Shown here: positions 9,172-18,354 of the stretch, one piece after another | Numbering within the stretch: the stretch's first letter is position 1 | Layout: each line of letters begins with the position of its first letter | Assembly (NCBI GenBank): GCA_023269615.1 | Contig: JAHFSY010000023.1 | Coordinates: forward strand, 1-62,785 | Direction: 5' to 3' | DNA: 62,785 nucleotides | Source: Verrucomicrobiota bacterium | Lineage (GTDB): Bacteria; Verrucomicrobiota; Verrucomicrobiia; JABWAM01 | Notes under the pieces: model-generated | What the model saw: only the letters and a program-made list of their open reading frames with translations | Told to the model about the DNA's origin: nothing | The model's database searches: none | Translations under genes and position numbers: made by a program

Positions 9172-11556
9172 TCAGGGTTTTTCCTGATAAAGCATCACCG
9201 GCCCGATGAGGCCGCCGGTGCCCAGCTCGTTGATGAATGTGTGCGTGCCGACGATCGCGATCTGGTTTTCGGCGCCTGGCTTGATCGCTGGTGTGATGTT
9301 GAATGAGAAAGGCTCGCAATAGCTCGAGGCGAATTCAGCTGTCTTTCCCTTTTTCTCACCTCGTTCGATGACATACGGAATGTGTTTTCCGTTGACGAAC
9401 ACCTTGCAGTCCCCGTCGGTCGAACTTACCCAAAGGAACGTTTTCTTGCCGCCGGGCGCCGCCGGGATATTCACCTTCGAACGGTACCACATGGGTCCGT
9501 AGTACGTGTCCAACCCCATCGAAAACCATGTGTCCACGCTCGGGTCGGTCGGCTTCCAGTCCTTGTCGTCGAAGCCCGGCTTATGCCAGCCGAGGGATTC
9601 GCCCTTCTTCTCCTTGTCCACCTGGCATCGCAACGCGAGCGGCCCGGCAATCAACTTGTAGTCTTTGGCGACCCGCGCGCCATCGTAGTACGTTGCGGCG
9701 TAAAAACAGTCGAAGTAGGCACCCGAGACCGTGTTGGTCTTGAAGCCCACCTTGGTGAAGGAATACTGCGGCGCGTAAAGGTCGCCAAGCCCGATTTGCG
9801 TTTTCATGTAACTGTCCCCGTCCTTCCCCAGGTCGGCAAGGCGCCCCGCCGCGAGGTCCCACCGCATCTTCATGAAGAGTTCGAACTGTTTCAGGGAATC
9901 GTCCTGCAATTTGACACGCCGCTTTTCCATGTCGGTCTTGCACGCCGCGATTGCCGCGTTCATGGATTCGCGAGCCTTTTTCATGAAGTCCGGGGTGAAG
10001 CGCTTTCCATACCCAAACGCGCAGCCCGCATGCTCGGGCGTCTTGGTCCACGCGTCATCAAACAGCTGCCAGTAACTCCTCATCGGCCCGGCCGCCGACC
10101 CGTAGAAGCGGGTGAAAAATTCGTCCAGGATTTCCGACGGTTTCCCTGTCGTGTTCCATGACATCCGGATGGTCAGCCACATGCCCGGGAGGATGGATTC
10201 AAAATTGGGCATCGTCTCCGGCTGCCAGAACTTCACGTTGTTCGCGTAAAGAATCGGGACCTCCGTGCTCATTTGCGTCATCATCGGGTAGGGAACTGCG
10301 ACTTCCGCGAGGTGGAACATGTAGTTGTAATACGACACCATCTTTGCGGCCTTGCCCCAACCCTCGACCGCCGGGAGGATCATCGGACGCGAGGGGCAGG
10401 TGGGGTCCAGCATCGTGTGCGCCCGGCAATACGTGATCGGCGCAATTTCCGGGATCAGGTTGGGATGCAGCTTTTCGCGCACGGGCGCTTTCGTGTATTG
10501 CACATAGGCTAGGAAACCAAAGAGCACGTCCGGATATTTTTTTGTCACCTTTTCGGCAATCTGGTTGCAGAAATGGATGTAGCGGTCCGTGATGGACATC
10601 ACCCCCAAGCTTTTGTCGAAGTCGCCGGCGTCGAGCGCCTTGCACTTCGCGCATTCGCAGAACCCAGCGCCATCATCCGGCGACAGGGAAACCGTGGGGG
10701 TGTATTGCTTGTCGAGCGCGGCGATGATTCCATCGGCGACCGCCGAGGCGGCCGCGGGATTCGCCCAGCAAAATCGATTGGTGACCCGCTTGCCTTCCAT
10801 CTCCGCTCCCCATTCCGGATGCGCCTTCAACTGTTCGGGAGTGATGTAGTTGTTGATCTCCAGGGCGTGGCCGGCGTTCAAAAGCAACCCACCCATCCGG
10901 TTGCGTCGTCTGAATGCGTCATCGGCATACCAGATCCCGCGATAGATGGTGCCCGGAATTTCCGTCACATCCGATGTCGGGAAGCTGATGGTTTTCAGTT
11001 CCGGGATGACGTCGCCCATATCGCTGGGCATGTACCAGCGGCAACCGAGACGGTCGAGCAGTTCATAGACCGCGTAGCTTGTTGATTCATCCGATTCACC
11101 CATGAGCCCGATGCCCTTGGGCGAAACCACCATCCGCCATGCTTGTTTGTAGGTGGACTTTTTTGGCGTTGGCCCGAATTCATTTTTTGCAAGATCTCCG
11201 ACAAGAATCGGCAACAGCTTGTCGGACGCCCCCGGCGCGTGGGTGATGATCTCGATTTTTGCACCCGACATTTTTCCAAGATAGAGAGCGAGATCGTTCA
11301 CTGATTCGCGGAGCCGTTGCCGCTGAAGCTCCGCCTCCGACTCCGCAAACGTCACCGCCGTGGCAAAGGTCTTGTTGGTGTTCATCACCTCGGGCGCGGC
11401 GTAAATGGCGGCCTGCGCCACGCCATCCTTGACGAGGACCACGTCTCCGTCTCGCGCGGCGGATTGGCACCCGGAAAAAATCGGCAAGAGCAAAAGCGCC
11501 ATCCACATCATTGCGAAAGCTGGTTGGGCAAATAACCGCGAAGGTTGAATGATCAT
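9172..11556 (-). CDS. DUF4838 lipoprotein, glycoside-hydrolase-like
   Basis: The 794-residue protein starts with a signal peptide and lipobox (LPIFSGC), so it should be anchored in the outer or inner membrane. After an alpha-glucuronidase-type N-terminal domain (about 30-180; DKLLPILVGD, GCRWYMPSD) comes a DUF4838 TIM-barrel-like region with VSLSPDDGAGFCECAKC and TYCRAHTMLD, then a C-terminal beta-rich domain with LWVSSTDGDCKVFVNGKHI, like sugar-binding jelly rolls. DUF4838 proteins are frequent in polysaccharide loci of this phylum, but their reaction is not established. It lies opposite the two paralogous exported proteins. Confidence 0.85.
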   Translation of the reverse strand: MIIQPSRLFAQPAFAMMWMALLLLPIFSGCQSAARDGDVVLVKDGVAQAAIYAAPEVMNTNKTFATAVTFAESEAELQRQRLRESVNDLALYLGKMSGAKIEIITHAPGASDKLLPILVGDLAKNEFGPTPKKSTYKQAWRMVVSPKGIGLMGESDESTSYAVYELLDRLGCRWYMPSDMGDVIPELKTISFPTSDVTEIPGTIYRGIWYADDAFRRRNRMGGLLLNAGHALEINNYITPEQLKAHPEWGAEMEGKRVTNRFCWANPAAASAVADGIIAALDKQYTPTVSLSPDDGAGFCECAKCKALDAGDFDKSLGVMSITDRYIHFCNQIAEKVTKKYPDVLFGFLAYVQYTKAPVREKLHPNLIPEIAPITYCRAHTMLDPTCPSRPMILPAVEGWGKAAKMVSYYNYMFHLAEVAVPYPMMTQMSTEVPILYANNVKFWQPETMPNFESILPGMWLTIRMSWNTTGKPSEILDEFFTRFYGSAAGPMRSYWQLFDDAWTKTPEHAGCAFGYGKRFTPDFMKKARESMNAAIAACKTDMEKRRVKLQDDSLKQFELFMKMRWDLAAGRLADLGKDGDSYMKTQIGLGDLYAPQYSFTKVGFKTNTVSGAYFDCFYAATYYDGARVAKDYKLIAGPLALRCQVDKEKKGESLGWHKPGFDDKDWKPTDPSVDTWFSMGLDTYYGPMWYRSKVNIPAAPGGKKTFLWVSSTDGDCKVFVNGKHIPYVIERGEKKGKTAEFASSYCEPFSFNITPAIKPGAENQIAIVGTHTFINELGTGGLIGPVMLYQEKP

Positions 11557-11641
11557 GGGTTGAGCTTAGACATAAAATCGCCCGGACTGGAACAGGCAAA
11601 TTCTGGGCTGATTTTTATTCCATCCCTTTGGTTAGTATTTT

Positions 11642-11820
11642 GCAGGAGCCGCTGACAGCGGCGACCGGGCCTTTCCGACTACGCCAAAGCGCTTCGTCGC
11701 GACGGCGAGCGCCACGCCGCTCGCCACCGCGAAGCGCTTGGGCGTAGCGGGGAAGTGGCTACGGCCACGCAGGCGGGAGTGAGGGTCTGTGCGGAGATCG
11801 CCGTTGGCAACGGCTCCTAC
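11642..11820. repeat. Family A inverted repeat with nested palindrome
   Basis: The ends read GCAGGAGCCGCTGACAGCGG and the imperfect complement CCGTTGGCAACGGCTCCTAC. Inside lies a second inverted repeat (ACGCCAAAGCGCTTCG against CGAAGCGCTTGGGCGTA, about 11680-11746). Shorter relatives occur at 27168 and 34859. The element occupies most of the 325-bp gap between the DUF4838 gene and the second exported paralogue; nothing else is seen there. Confidence 0.8.
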
Positions 11821-11881
11821 ATTCCAAAACCAGATCAGTTCACAGGGAGGACAAAACGCAAATTCTGGTGTATGCTGTGGC

Positions 11882-12643
11882 ATGCCACAAGGATGGCACG
11901 GATTCCCCCTCGCGGCGGCGATCCTTTTCGCAGCCGCCCAACTTTCCGCCACGACAAAATCGAATGCGGAACCCGCAGGGGAAACTCGCGCAAGCAACGC
12001 CGTCCATAACCAGGAGGTCACGGCCCTGCACCTCCGGTTCAACGATGACGACGACATTCAGATCATCAAAAGCGATCCGGGGCTGAAGATCGGATCGAAG
12101 CATGGGCGATTCCGCATCCAGGGGCGCACCCAGGAGTCAAAGTGGGATGGCGGGGGATTCATCGCACAATTCAAGGATCCGGGCGGCGAACTGGAAATCT
12201 CGTGCAATTACCGCATGGCCGACACCGGAAGCTGGGGCATCCTTGTTTTCACGGCCGTCACCGATGCAGGATCGTTGCAGCCGGTTTTCAAGTGGGGAAA
12301 CGGGGATGAGCGCTTTTCGATCCAGACCGATGCGATGCTGGCCGGGCACGAATTGAAAATTCACCCGGACAAAGACTGGCCCGCCGCCCCGTGGGGAAGC
12401 GATCCCAAGACATTCCACAACCTGAAAATTCACATTCATCCTGAACGTGACACGGTGGACTTTATCGCGGATGAGCACTTGATCGAAACCATGGTCCTGA
12501 ACGGGAAGATTGGCAAAGTGACATCCTTTTCCTTCATGCTGAAAACCCCGGTGCAGGACGCCCATTTCCATGTCCGCCTCGACGACCTCGTCGTCCGCCA
12601 TCCCCCGCAGCGTCCCGCTGAGGGGGCCAAGAAGTCCGAATAA
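11882..12643 (+). CDS. Exported protein, predicted beta-sandwich (paralogue of 8354-9130)
   Basis: The ATG at 11882 gives a 253-residue protein with a signal peptide (LAAAILFAAAQLSA); the open frame reaches further upstream into the repeat but those residues look non-coding. The mature protein matches the product of 8354 along its length, including the DPGGELE, IHPERDTVD and RLDDLVVRHP blocks. The two genes point the same way with the DUF4838 gene inverted between them, so they probably arose by duplication. No catalytic motif is evident; a carbohydrate-binding role is a guess from context. Confidence 0.75.
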   Translation: MPQGWHGFPLAAAILFAAAQLSATTKSNAEPAGETRASNAVHNQEVTALHLRFNDDDDIQIIKSDPGLKIGSKHGRFRIQGRTQESKWDGGGFIAQFKDPGGELEISCNYRMADTGSWGILVFTAVTDAGSLQPVFKWGNGDERFSIQTDAMLAGHELKIHPDKDWPAAPWGSDPKTFHNLKIHIHPERDTVDFIADEHLIETMVLNGKIGKVTSFSFMLKTPVQDAHFHVRLDDLVVRHPPQRPAEGAKKSE

Positions 12644-12697
12644 GGCCGCCCGTCAACCTCGAAAAGCCGCATCAAGTTTACGAAAGGTGGTTGGACT

Positions 12698-13639
12698 TTA
12701 TCGCCTGTGCCGTCGGTCCAGCTTTCGATCGTTTCGCTTCTTTCGGAAAACCTGGGGTGAACACCCGTTCAGCTTCCCGAAGAGCCGGGCAAAGTAATTT
12801 TGATCTGGAATTCCCACCATGGAGGCGACTTCTCCGATTGGTTTGTCGCTCGACTCCAGCAAGGGTTTGGCCTGTTCAATCCGATATCGATTCAGGAACT
12901 GGATGGGGGACATCCCGACTTCCCGTCGGAATTTTCGGGAAAAATGGCAGATGTTCTGCCCCACCGCCGCCTCGAGATGTTTCAAGCCGATGTTTTTGGA
13001 ATGCACCTGCTTCAGGAAATCAATCCCTTTCCGGACGCTCGCGGACAGTCCCTTCCCGCGCCCGAGGAGATTGGACGGGTTCATCAGGTGTGCGCGGGAA
13101 GCAAACATTTCCGCGAGAATCGTGCCCAGCATCGCGTGGGATTCCGCCTCATAAGCCACCGGTTTGCGGGTGATCAGCTTCCAGAGCATCCTGAAGCAGG
13201 ATTCGATCCGCCCCGTATTCAAGCCCGCAAAAACAGGATTGCGGTCCGCTCGCAGCTCCGAAAAAACGCGAGGCATGCTCTTGCCGTCAAAATAAATCCA
13301 CCACAGGTAAACAGTTTGCGATGTGTCATTGCGCTGCCTGCGTCCCATGCCGAGATCCAGAAGGGCGATGTTGCCCCGGCTGGCGTTGAAGGCTTTGCCT
13401 CCCACAAAATGCCTCAATTGTCCGCGTCGAATGTAATGAAGCAAGTATCCGTTTGGACTGGTCGGTTCATCGAGCTCGTGGCCGGGCGGAGAGGTTGAAA
13501 TGCCGATGACCAGGACATAGTTCCAGATCTCCAACGCCAGATTGCCCGGGTAGCTGTCATACTCAAGGAGCCTGCCTGGGATTTTTCTGCGCACATCACG
13601 AAATGGCATCAGATCGGACGTGAGGCGTTTTCGGCTCAT
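12698..13639 (-). CDS. AraC-family transcriptional regulator
   Basis: The 313-residue protein has an N-terminal cupin-like ligand-binding region (residues about 30-190; [12 protein letters not shown]) and a C-terminal double helix-turn-helix of AraC type (about 215-300; [17 protein letters not shown] and [17 protein letters not shown]). Such regulators usually respond to sugars and activate neighbouring catabolic genes. It lies at the end of the glycan-type locus and diverges from a pseudopilin gene, with 142 bp between starts where its operator may lie. The exact start is uncertain; a Met ten codons in is also possible. Confidence 0.9.
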   Translation of the reverse strand: MSRKRLTSDLMPFRDVRRKIPGRLLEYDSYPGNLALEIWNYVLVIGISTSPPGHELDEPTSPNGYLLHYIRRGQLRHFVGGKAFNASRGNIALLDLGMGRRQRNDTSQTVYLWWIYFDGKSMPRVFSELRADRNPVFAGLNTGRIESCFRMLWKLITRKPVAYEAESHAMLGTILAEMFASRAHLMNPSNLLGRGKGLSASVRKGIDFLKQVHSKNIGLKHLEAAVGQNICHFSRKFRREVGMSPIQFLNRYRIEQAKPLLESSDKPIGEVASMVGIPDQNYFARLFGKLNGCSPQVFRKKRNDRKLDRRHRR

Positions 13640-13781
13640 GCACTTCCACCGGTACGGAATCCCACGTCACGACACAAGTCATAAAAGTCAATCCAGTGCT
13701 AATTTATGTCAAAGGCGAATTCTTGCGAATCCGACAGCGTGGACTAGGCTGGATTCCAGTTTGAACGCCAGCCCGCACCCG

Positions 13782-14495
13782 ATGACCGCCTTTTTTTCCA
13801 TTCGATCTTCAAAGGGTCGCGGTCTGGTCGCATTTACCCTCGTCGAGCTCCTGGTCGTGCTGGCCATCATCTCGATTCTCTCCGCATTGCTTTTGCCAGC
13901 CCTGAAAAATGCGCGGGACACGGCGAAGACAGCCGCATGTCTTTCCAACCTGAAGCAGGTTGGGCTGGCAAGCCTCATCATGGCGGATGAAAACAATGGC
14001 TGGTTGAACAGCCAGCAACCGCCCACGGCGCCTGCCCTGGGAGCCTTCCGTTGGATCAGTACGATCACGAACTATCTGGGAAAGAGCGATACGCTGGTGA
14101 GATGGCAACCTCCATCCAACAAGGGGTGCCCGGGCAAGGATCTGAGGGACACCGAGTATCAATTTGGCTTGAACGACGCGTTCGGCGGGGTGTCTGCCGC
14201 ACCGGGTTCGCCCGCGCACTCGTTGAATGAAGTTAAAAATCACGCCGGTCTTTTTCTGGTTGCAGATTGCACCATCGACTATCCCAACGACCCCGCGCAT
14301 TTCGACCAGGTCGTGAACGGGTCCTTGTCGGGGTACCTCCGTCACGGGGGAAAAGGCTTGAATTTTGTGTTCGTGGACGGCCATGGGTTGTTCTTGAAGG
14401 CTGGATCGCCGCTCGTTTCCCAAGCCACCCCCTGGCGGACCACCGGTACCGGCCAGTGGGGCTGGTATGGCTCTTTCGCAATGTGGGGTGAATAG
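13782..14495 (+). CDS. Pseudopilin with N-methylation site and H-X9-DG domain
   Basis: The 237-residue protein has a short leader, then [17 protein letters not shown], the type IV pilin/type II secretion cleavage and methylation motif with Glu at position 5 of the mature chain. The C-terminus has [16 protein letters not shown], the H-X9-DG motif common in PVC pseudopilins. These large paralogous families are exported through a type II-like system and often sit beside glycoside hydrolases and AraC-type regulators, as here. The ATG at 13782 was chosen because the upstream codons do not look like leader sequence. Prepilin peptidase is not in this window. Confidence 0.9.
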   Translation: MTAFFSIRSSKGRGLVAFTLVELLVVLAIISILSALLLPALKNARDTAKTAACLSNLKQVGLASLIMADENNGWLNSQQPPTAPALGAFRWISTITNYLGKSDTLVRWQPPSNKGCPGKDLRDTEYQFGLNDAFGGVSAAPGSPAHSLNEVKNHAGLFLVADCTIDYPNDPAHFDQVVNGSLSGYLRHGGKGLNFVFVDGHGLFLKAGSPLVSQATPWRTTGTGQWGWYGSFAMWGE

Positions 14496-14578
14496 GCATG
14501 GACCCGTATCATTCGTGCCGATGATGCCTCACAGGGTCCTTTGATCCCGGTTCTTTCAGATCAGATTGAATTTTATTC

Positions 14579-15652
14579 ATGGAGTCATTCATCGACAGGA
14601 CCAAAGTGGCGGATGATTTGATCAATGCCTGTTTCATCGTGGATGACACGCCGGTGAACGCGACCTACTGGGCGCAGTTGCAGCAGAGCGCCGCTGGTTA
14701 TGACACCCCGGACACCGGGTGGGCCACCCGCTGGCGGGACATGGCGCCGGCCTCTCTTTTACGAGTCAAGGACGCCGAGCGCTTCGCCGACATGATCGAG
14801 GAATTTGGCATCCGTGGAAAATTCACGTGCCTCCCTTGCCCCGCTGCGCTCGGGCGGGTGGACCAGGCTGTGCGCGGCTTTTCCGACGACGACCTGAAAC
14901 GCATCCTTTCCATCATTCGCGACCGCATCGCGAAACAAATGGACATCACTCCCGAGGTTCTCACTCACACGCAGCCCTATGATCCCGAAACCGGGGCCCG
15001 CCTTCCTCACGCCGAAACTTTCTGGCTCACACATTTGTGTGTCACAGGCCAGGCGGAAAAACTCCGCGCCTATCTGCGTCACGCATGGAAGATCCTGTCC
15101 AACGTCGGCATCCGAGCGCGCGGCCTCACGGTTGGCGGCATGTCGGATTTCTCCGGCATCGCGCAGGGGAAAAGCCTCGCTTGCGGCGACGGGCGGGATG
15201 TCCTTGGCGAAGCCCTCATCGCCATCGAGCGCGAATTCAATCCCAAGGTCCATGCCAGCTTCATCTACACCGGCGCTCCTTCGTACACTGAGGAAGGAAA
15301 AAGGAAGCGCGCTCCCGAGACCGTGTTCAAGGCCGGGGACGGCGCCGTGGTCCACGAGCTTCAATCCATCGTGGACGATCCGATTTTCCCTGTCATTCTC
15401 GGTCCGTGTGATGTCGTCGCCAAAACGACCGACGCTCTGATTTCGCCCGGTCTCGATCGTGGCCTGTTGGTGGATGAGGCCGAATCGGGCCGCGCGGTTG
15501 TCTTCACAGTGCATTGTCAGACGCTCGTGGCCCTGGATTCCGGCGTCGGGCTCGACATCATGCACGAGGTCTGCCGACGCTTGAAGGAACGCTATGGCAA
15601 ACGCCTCGTCTGGCACACCGCGCTGGAACTCTGCTCGGCGATTGGAGTCTGA
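14579..15652 (+). CDS. Hypothetical protein, possible NodB-like deacetylase fold
   Basis: This cytosolic-looking 357-residue protein has no signal peptide. Weak cues to a polysaccharide-deacetylase-like barrel are FIVDDTPVN near the start, the helix-strand pattern FADMIEEFGIRGKFTC at about 72-87 and a late HCQTLVAL strand. The zinc-binding His-X3-His motif of true deacetylases is not evident, so it may be a relative with another activity. It follows the pseudopilin gene by 83 bp on the same strand and ends before a terminator-like hairpin. I do not recognise the family with certainty. Confidence 0.6.
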   Translation: MESFIDRTKVADDLINACFIVDDTPVNATYWAQLQQSAAGYDTPDTGWATRWRDMAPASLLRVKDAERFADMIEEFGIRGKFTCLPCPAALGRVDQAVRGFSDDDLKRILSIIRDRIAKQMDITPEVLTHTQPYDPETGARLPHAETFWLTHLCVTGQAEKLRAYLRHAWKILSNVGIRARGLTVGGMSDFSGIAQGKSLACGDGRDVLGEALIAIEREFNPKVHASFIYTGAPSYTEEGKRKRAPETVFKAGDGAVVHELQSIVDDPIFPVILGPCDVVAKTTDALISPGLDRGLLVDEAESGRAVVFTVHCQTLVALDSGVGLDIMHEVCRRLKERYGKRLVWHTALELCSAIGV

Positions 15653-15668
15653 GGGTGTGTCTGAAAAA

Positions 15669-15700
15669 CAAGACGCCTTGTCATAAGGCAGACGTCTTTT
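15669..15700 (+). terminator. Possible intrinsic terminator
   Basis: Seventeen bases after the stop at 15652 an imperfect hairpin (AAGACG-CCTT, loop GTCAT, AAGG-CAGA-CGTCTT) runs into a short T-rich stretch, TTTTGTTG. Position and form fit a rho-independent terminator for the upstream gene. The stem has a bulge, so the call is tentative. Confidence 0.4.
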
Positions 15701-15707
15701 GTTGCTG

Positions 15708-15813
15708 GAGGTAGGGCGTGCTCGCCGAGCGCGCCGTCGTTCTCCCTCGAAATCACGCGTTCACTTTCCACGAGTCACCGTTTCGGCGCGTTCGGCGAAC
15801 ACGCCCTACCTCG
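15708..15813. repeat. Family C palindromic repeat, copy 3
   Basis: This inverted repeat of about 106 bp has arms GAGGTAGGGCGTGCTCGCC and GGCGAACACGCCCTACCTC. Its centre resembles the complement of the centre of the copy at 54404, so the two copies lie in opposite orientation. It separates the convergent ends of the gene at 14579 and the acyltransferase gene. Confidence 0.85.
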
Positions 15814-15845
15814 GAACGTATGATGTCGGGGACACTTTCCGGGAG

Positions 15846-17054
15846 TCACAACGCTGACGCCCGTACATACGGCTGCTGTCCCCATGCCATGTCGTCCACG
15901 AGCAAGAATGCGCCGCCGTGGTGAAAATGTTTGCCGGCGCGCAGGTGAGCCAGCAGCGCGCGCTGCAACGAAGTCTCGGCGGGTGCTTTTGCCAGGTCGG
16001 CTGGCACCCCGCCAAAAACACGCTGGAAGGTTTGTTGATCGCTGGCTTCGGCAGCAGGATATAAGTGAAATTCCTTTTGGAATCGCACGAGGTTCGACTC
16101 CGGCGAAAGGATCTCCCGCAACTGGTTGTCCAGGAACCATGAGACGCATTCGAAACCTTCGAATTTCTTCCCGGGAAAAATGCGCGTAAAGAAATCGAGA
16201 GATTCCTTCAACGATTGTCCGCACGCGTCGAACGTCATCGGGCTTCCACCGGGAATATGAACGCCGAGAACGGGTGTCGTCGCATCCAGCACGCGATGCC
16301 ATTCAGGCGTGGGCAGTCTGACTTTCTGGGGTGAGGCCTTCCCATTCGCGTGAATGGGGTTGCCCGTGATTCCATCGGGCGATTCGCGGAACGACGAGGT
16401 CCATGCCTGCTCATCCCACACGCCCGATGTTCCATCCATCTGTCCGTCCCGACGGAAACGAATTCCATCATGTGCCAGTGCCGCAAGCCCTCCTGTTGGA
16501 CGGTGACGATAAGCCGTCAGCTTTCCACGAAAGATTCCCGCGATAAATTGCAACCGCCCGACCTGAAACAGCCTTCCCCGGAGATGATTGTAAAGCCACG
16601 CCAGGTTGCGCATCCCCCATCTGCCCCTTGCCGCCTTGTACTGGTGAAATTGAATCATGAGGTCCGAAAGCGTGTCACGCGTCACCTTCTCCGAAATCCC
16701 GAGGCCCCGGTGCATCTCGCTCACGAGCGGGACTGCGGATAAAAAAAGCAGCGCCTGCAGCATGTTCGACGTGTCACCGAGGTCCTTCTCCGCGTCGTCA
16801 ATGAGGCGGACGTATTCGGGATCCTCGGGACGTCGGAAAAGCAGATCGTGATGGTGCCAGAAACTCTCCCGCAGCCGGGTGTCTCGACGAAACCGTTCCG
16901 CGCTTGAATCAAGAACGGCCCGGACTTCAGTGTTCACACCCGACCAATCGGAAGCGCGATGGATGAATGCGTCGTCAAAAAAGCGCCCCGCTTCATCACG
17001 CGAAGAAATCACAGGGAGTATAGGGAGGGCGTCCATGGAAATGCGTGCGTTCAC
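15846..17054 (-). CDS. NAT_N/GNAT_C-type acyltransferase domain protein
   Basis: The 402-residue protein resembles PVC and clostridial proteins with an N-terminal DUF5596/NAT_N domain and a GNAT-like C-terminal domain. Diagnostic blocks are LGVHIPGGSPMTFDACGQS, FPGKKFEGFECVSWFLDNQL and SNLVRFQKEFHLYP in the last third. The predicted activity is transfer of an acyl group, but donor and acceptor are unknown and no experimental assignment is known to me. Its start overlaps the end of the flavoprotein gene by 4 bp, so the two are almost certainly one transcript and may act on the same molecule. Confidence 0.75.
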   Translation of the reverse strand: MNARISMDALPILPVISSRDEAGRFFDDAFIHRASDWSGVNTEVRAVLDSSAERFRRDTRLRESFWHHHDLLFRRPEDPEYVRLIDDAEKDLGDTSNMLQALLFLSAVPLVSEMHRGLGISEKVTRDTLSDLMIQFHQYKAARGRWGMRNLAWLYNHLRGRLFQVGRLQFIAGIFRGKLTAYRHRPTGGLAALAHDGIRFRRDGQMDGTSGVWDEQAWTSSFRESPDGITGNPIHANGKASPQKVRLPTPEWHRVLDATTPVLGVHIPGGSPMTFDACGQSLKESLDFFTRIFPGKKFEGFECVSWFLDNQLREILSPESNLVRFQKEFHLYPAAEASDQQTFQRVFGGVPADLAKAPAETSLQRALLAHLRAGKHFHHGGAFLLVDDMAWGQQPYVRASAL

Positions 17055-18118
17055 CGCAACACGTCACGCGCCATCCAGCGTGCCACAAACGGCGCACGTT
17101 GCAACAACCGCACCATGATCCGCGCCAGCCATGGTTTTCCAATCGCCCGCGCCACCCAGCGATTCGTGCGCGATGGCCGGGGACGAACGTGTTTCGATCC
17201 AAGTGATTCCGCCGCGGCAAGTGCCGATTCCAACGCAAGGCTGATCCCCTCGCCGGTGAACGGCTCCACCCAGAATTGCGCGTCGCCCAGCAGAAGCACG
17301 TTTCCCCGCTCGGGCGCGTGGCGCCATCCGCTGCCGATCGGCGAGCGGGTCACCGTGCGTTCATCGCAGAATTCGGCGCGATCGAGTCTCTCCACGAAAC
17401 TCGACCTCTGCCGCATCAATCGTTCGCGCAGCGCATTTTCACGCTCGCCCCCGTTCAGTGAAATCACATCCAGATGGGCCAGCCCCGTGCCGTCCACCGA
17501 AAGCCCGCAATACCCGCCGTCAAAAAGAAAAAAGTGAACGCCGTGCAGCGAGAATTCATGACGCTTCAAACGGTACTGGTAGCAGAGTGACCGTCCGCCG
17601 CCATGGGCCACAAGCCCAAGCTGGCGCGCCACAAATGAATTGCGCCCGTCGGCGGCGGCGAGGGTCGATGCGTTGAAAACCAGGTCACTCGAATTCCGCG
17701 CCTCCACGCGCCAGCCGCCTTCCGTGGGTCGCTGGATGCGCGTGGCGATGGTTTGCTCGTGCAACTCCGCGCCAGCATTTCCGGCGGCGAGCCAGAACGC
17801 GGCGTCCAGCGCGCAACGGTCCACCACGAGCGCCGCCCGACCGTTCGATGGGAACGGGATGCGCAAGGATCCGCCGGATGCCAGCTCGACATCGAGATGG
17901 TCGAGCGTGTTGGAGGGAACAGATTTCAAGGCGTCGTTCAGCCCGATCTTTTCAATGGCGCGGAGGCAGCGTGGCGAGAGAACGCCGCCGCAGACCTTGG
18001 GCGAGGGGACGCAATCCTTTTCGAGGATCACCACTTTTTTTTCGGCGCGAGCCATGGCCAACGCGAACCCGCTCCCCGCCGGCCCGCCTCCGACCACCAC
18101 CACGTCTTCAACATGCAT
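17051..18118 (-). CDS. FAD-dependent oxidoreductase, geranylgeranyl-reductase type
   Basis: The 355-residue flavoprotein has an N-terminal Rossmann motif VVGGGPAGSGFA (about residues 7-18), the KVCGGVLSPR block (about 41-50) typical of the geranylgeranyl reductase/FixC branch, and the second FAD motif GDAQFWVEPFTGEGI near 275-290. Members reduce or hydroxylate prenyl or polyketide-like lipids. The gene is first in a two-gene minus-strand operon, overlapping the acyltransferase by 4 bp. The substrate is unknown; a small lipid or polyketide pathway is a plausible setting. Confidence 0.85.
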   Translation of the reverse strand: MHVEDVVVVGGGPAGSGFALAMARAEKKVVILEKDCVPSPKVCGGVLSPRCLRAIEKIGLNDALKSVPSNTLDHLDVELASGGSLRIPFPSNGRAALVVDRCALDAAFWLAAGNAGAELHEQTIATRIQRPTEGGWRVEARNSSDLVFNASTLAAADGRNSFVARQLGLVAHGGGRSLCYQYRLKRHEFSLHGVHFFLFDGGYCGLSVDGTGLAHLDVISLNGGERENALRERLMRQRSSFVERLDRAEFCDERTVTRSPIGSGWRHAPERGNVLLLGDAQFWVEPFTGEGISLALESALAAAESLGSKHVRPRPSRTNRWVARAIGKPWLARIMVRLLQRAPFVARWMARDVLR

Positions 18119-18162
18119 AGGTGCAGCGTTCGATACCGGGAGGATTTTGGCGATAAAAATTG

Positions 18163-18304
18163 CGTCTTCCCATGTTTGTGCCTTTTGTGCCTCTTTGCGG
18201 CCAATTTCTGCATTCGGTACATGGGAATATGGCCGCGAAGAGGCACAAGAAACGCAAAAATGATGAGCCGTTCTGCCTTGCCAAACCCAAATGCGTAAGC
18301 CCTG
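18163..18304. repeat. Family G inverted repeat, copy 1 (upstream of lysS)
   Basis: Arms TGTGCCTCTTTGCGGCCAA and GGCCGCGAAGAGGCACAAG enclose a short centre. A conserved tail ending ACCCAAATGCGTAAGCCCT follows. Copy 2 at 21393-21522 shares both the hairpin and the tail. The element fills the 236-bp gap between the divergent flavoprotein and lysS genes, so it may contribute to the lysS leader. Confidence 0.75.
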
Positions 18305-18354
18305 CTCTCTTTTGGCTTGTAGCTTTCAGCTTATGGCTTACAGCTATTTCTTCC

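Noticed and set aside
14759..15616. Minus-strand frame of 285 codons opposite the gene at 14579
   Set aside because: No domain or start signal; the plus-strand gene fits its neighbours better, though neither is a named family.
18160..18354. Longer N-terminus for lysS
   Set aside because: The upstream in-frame codons translate the family G repeat; the standard LysS start is at 18355.
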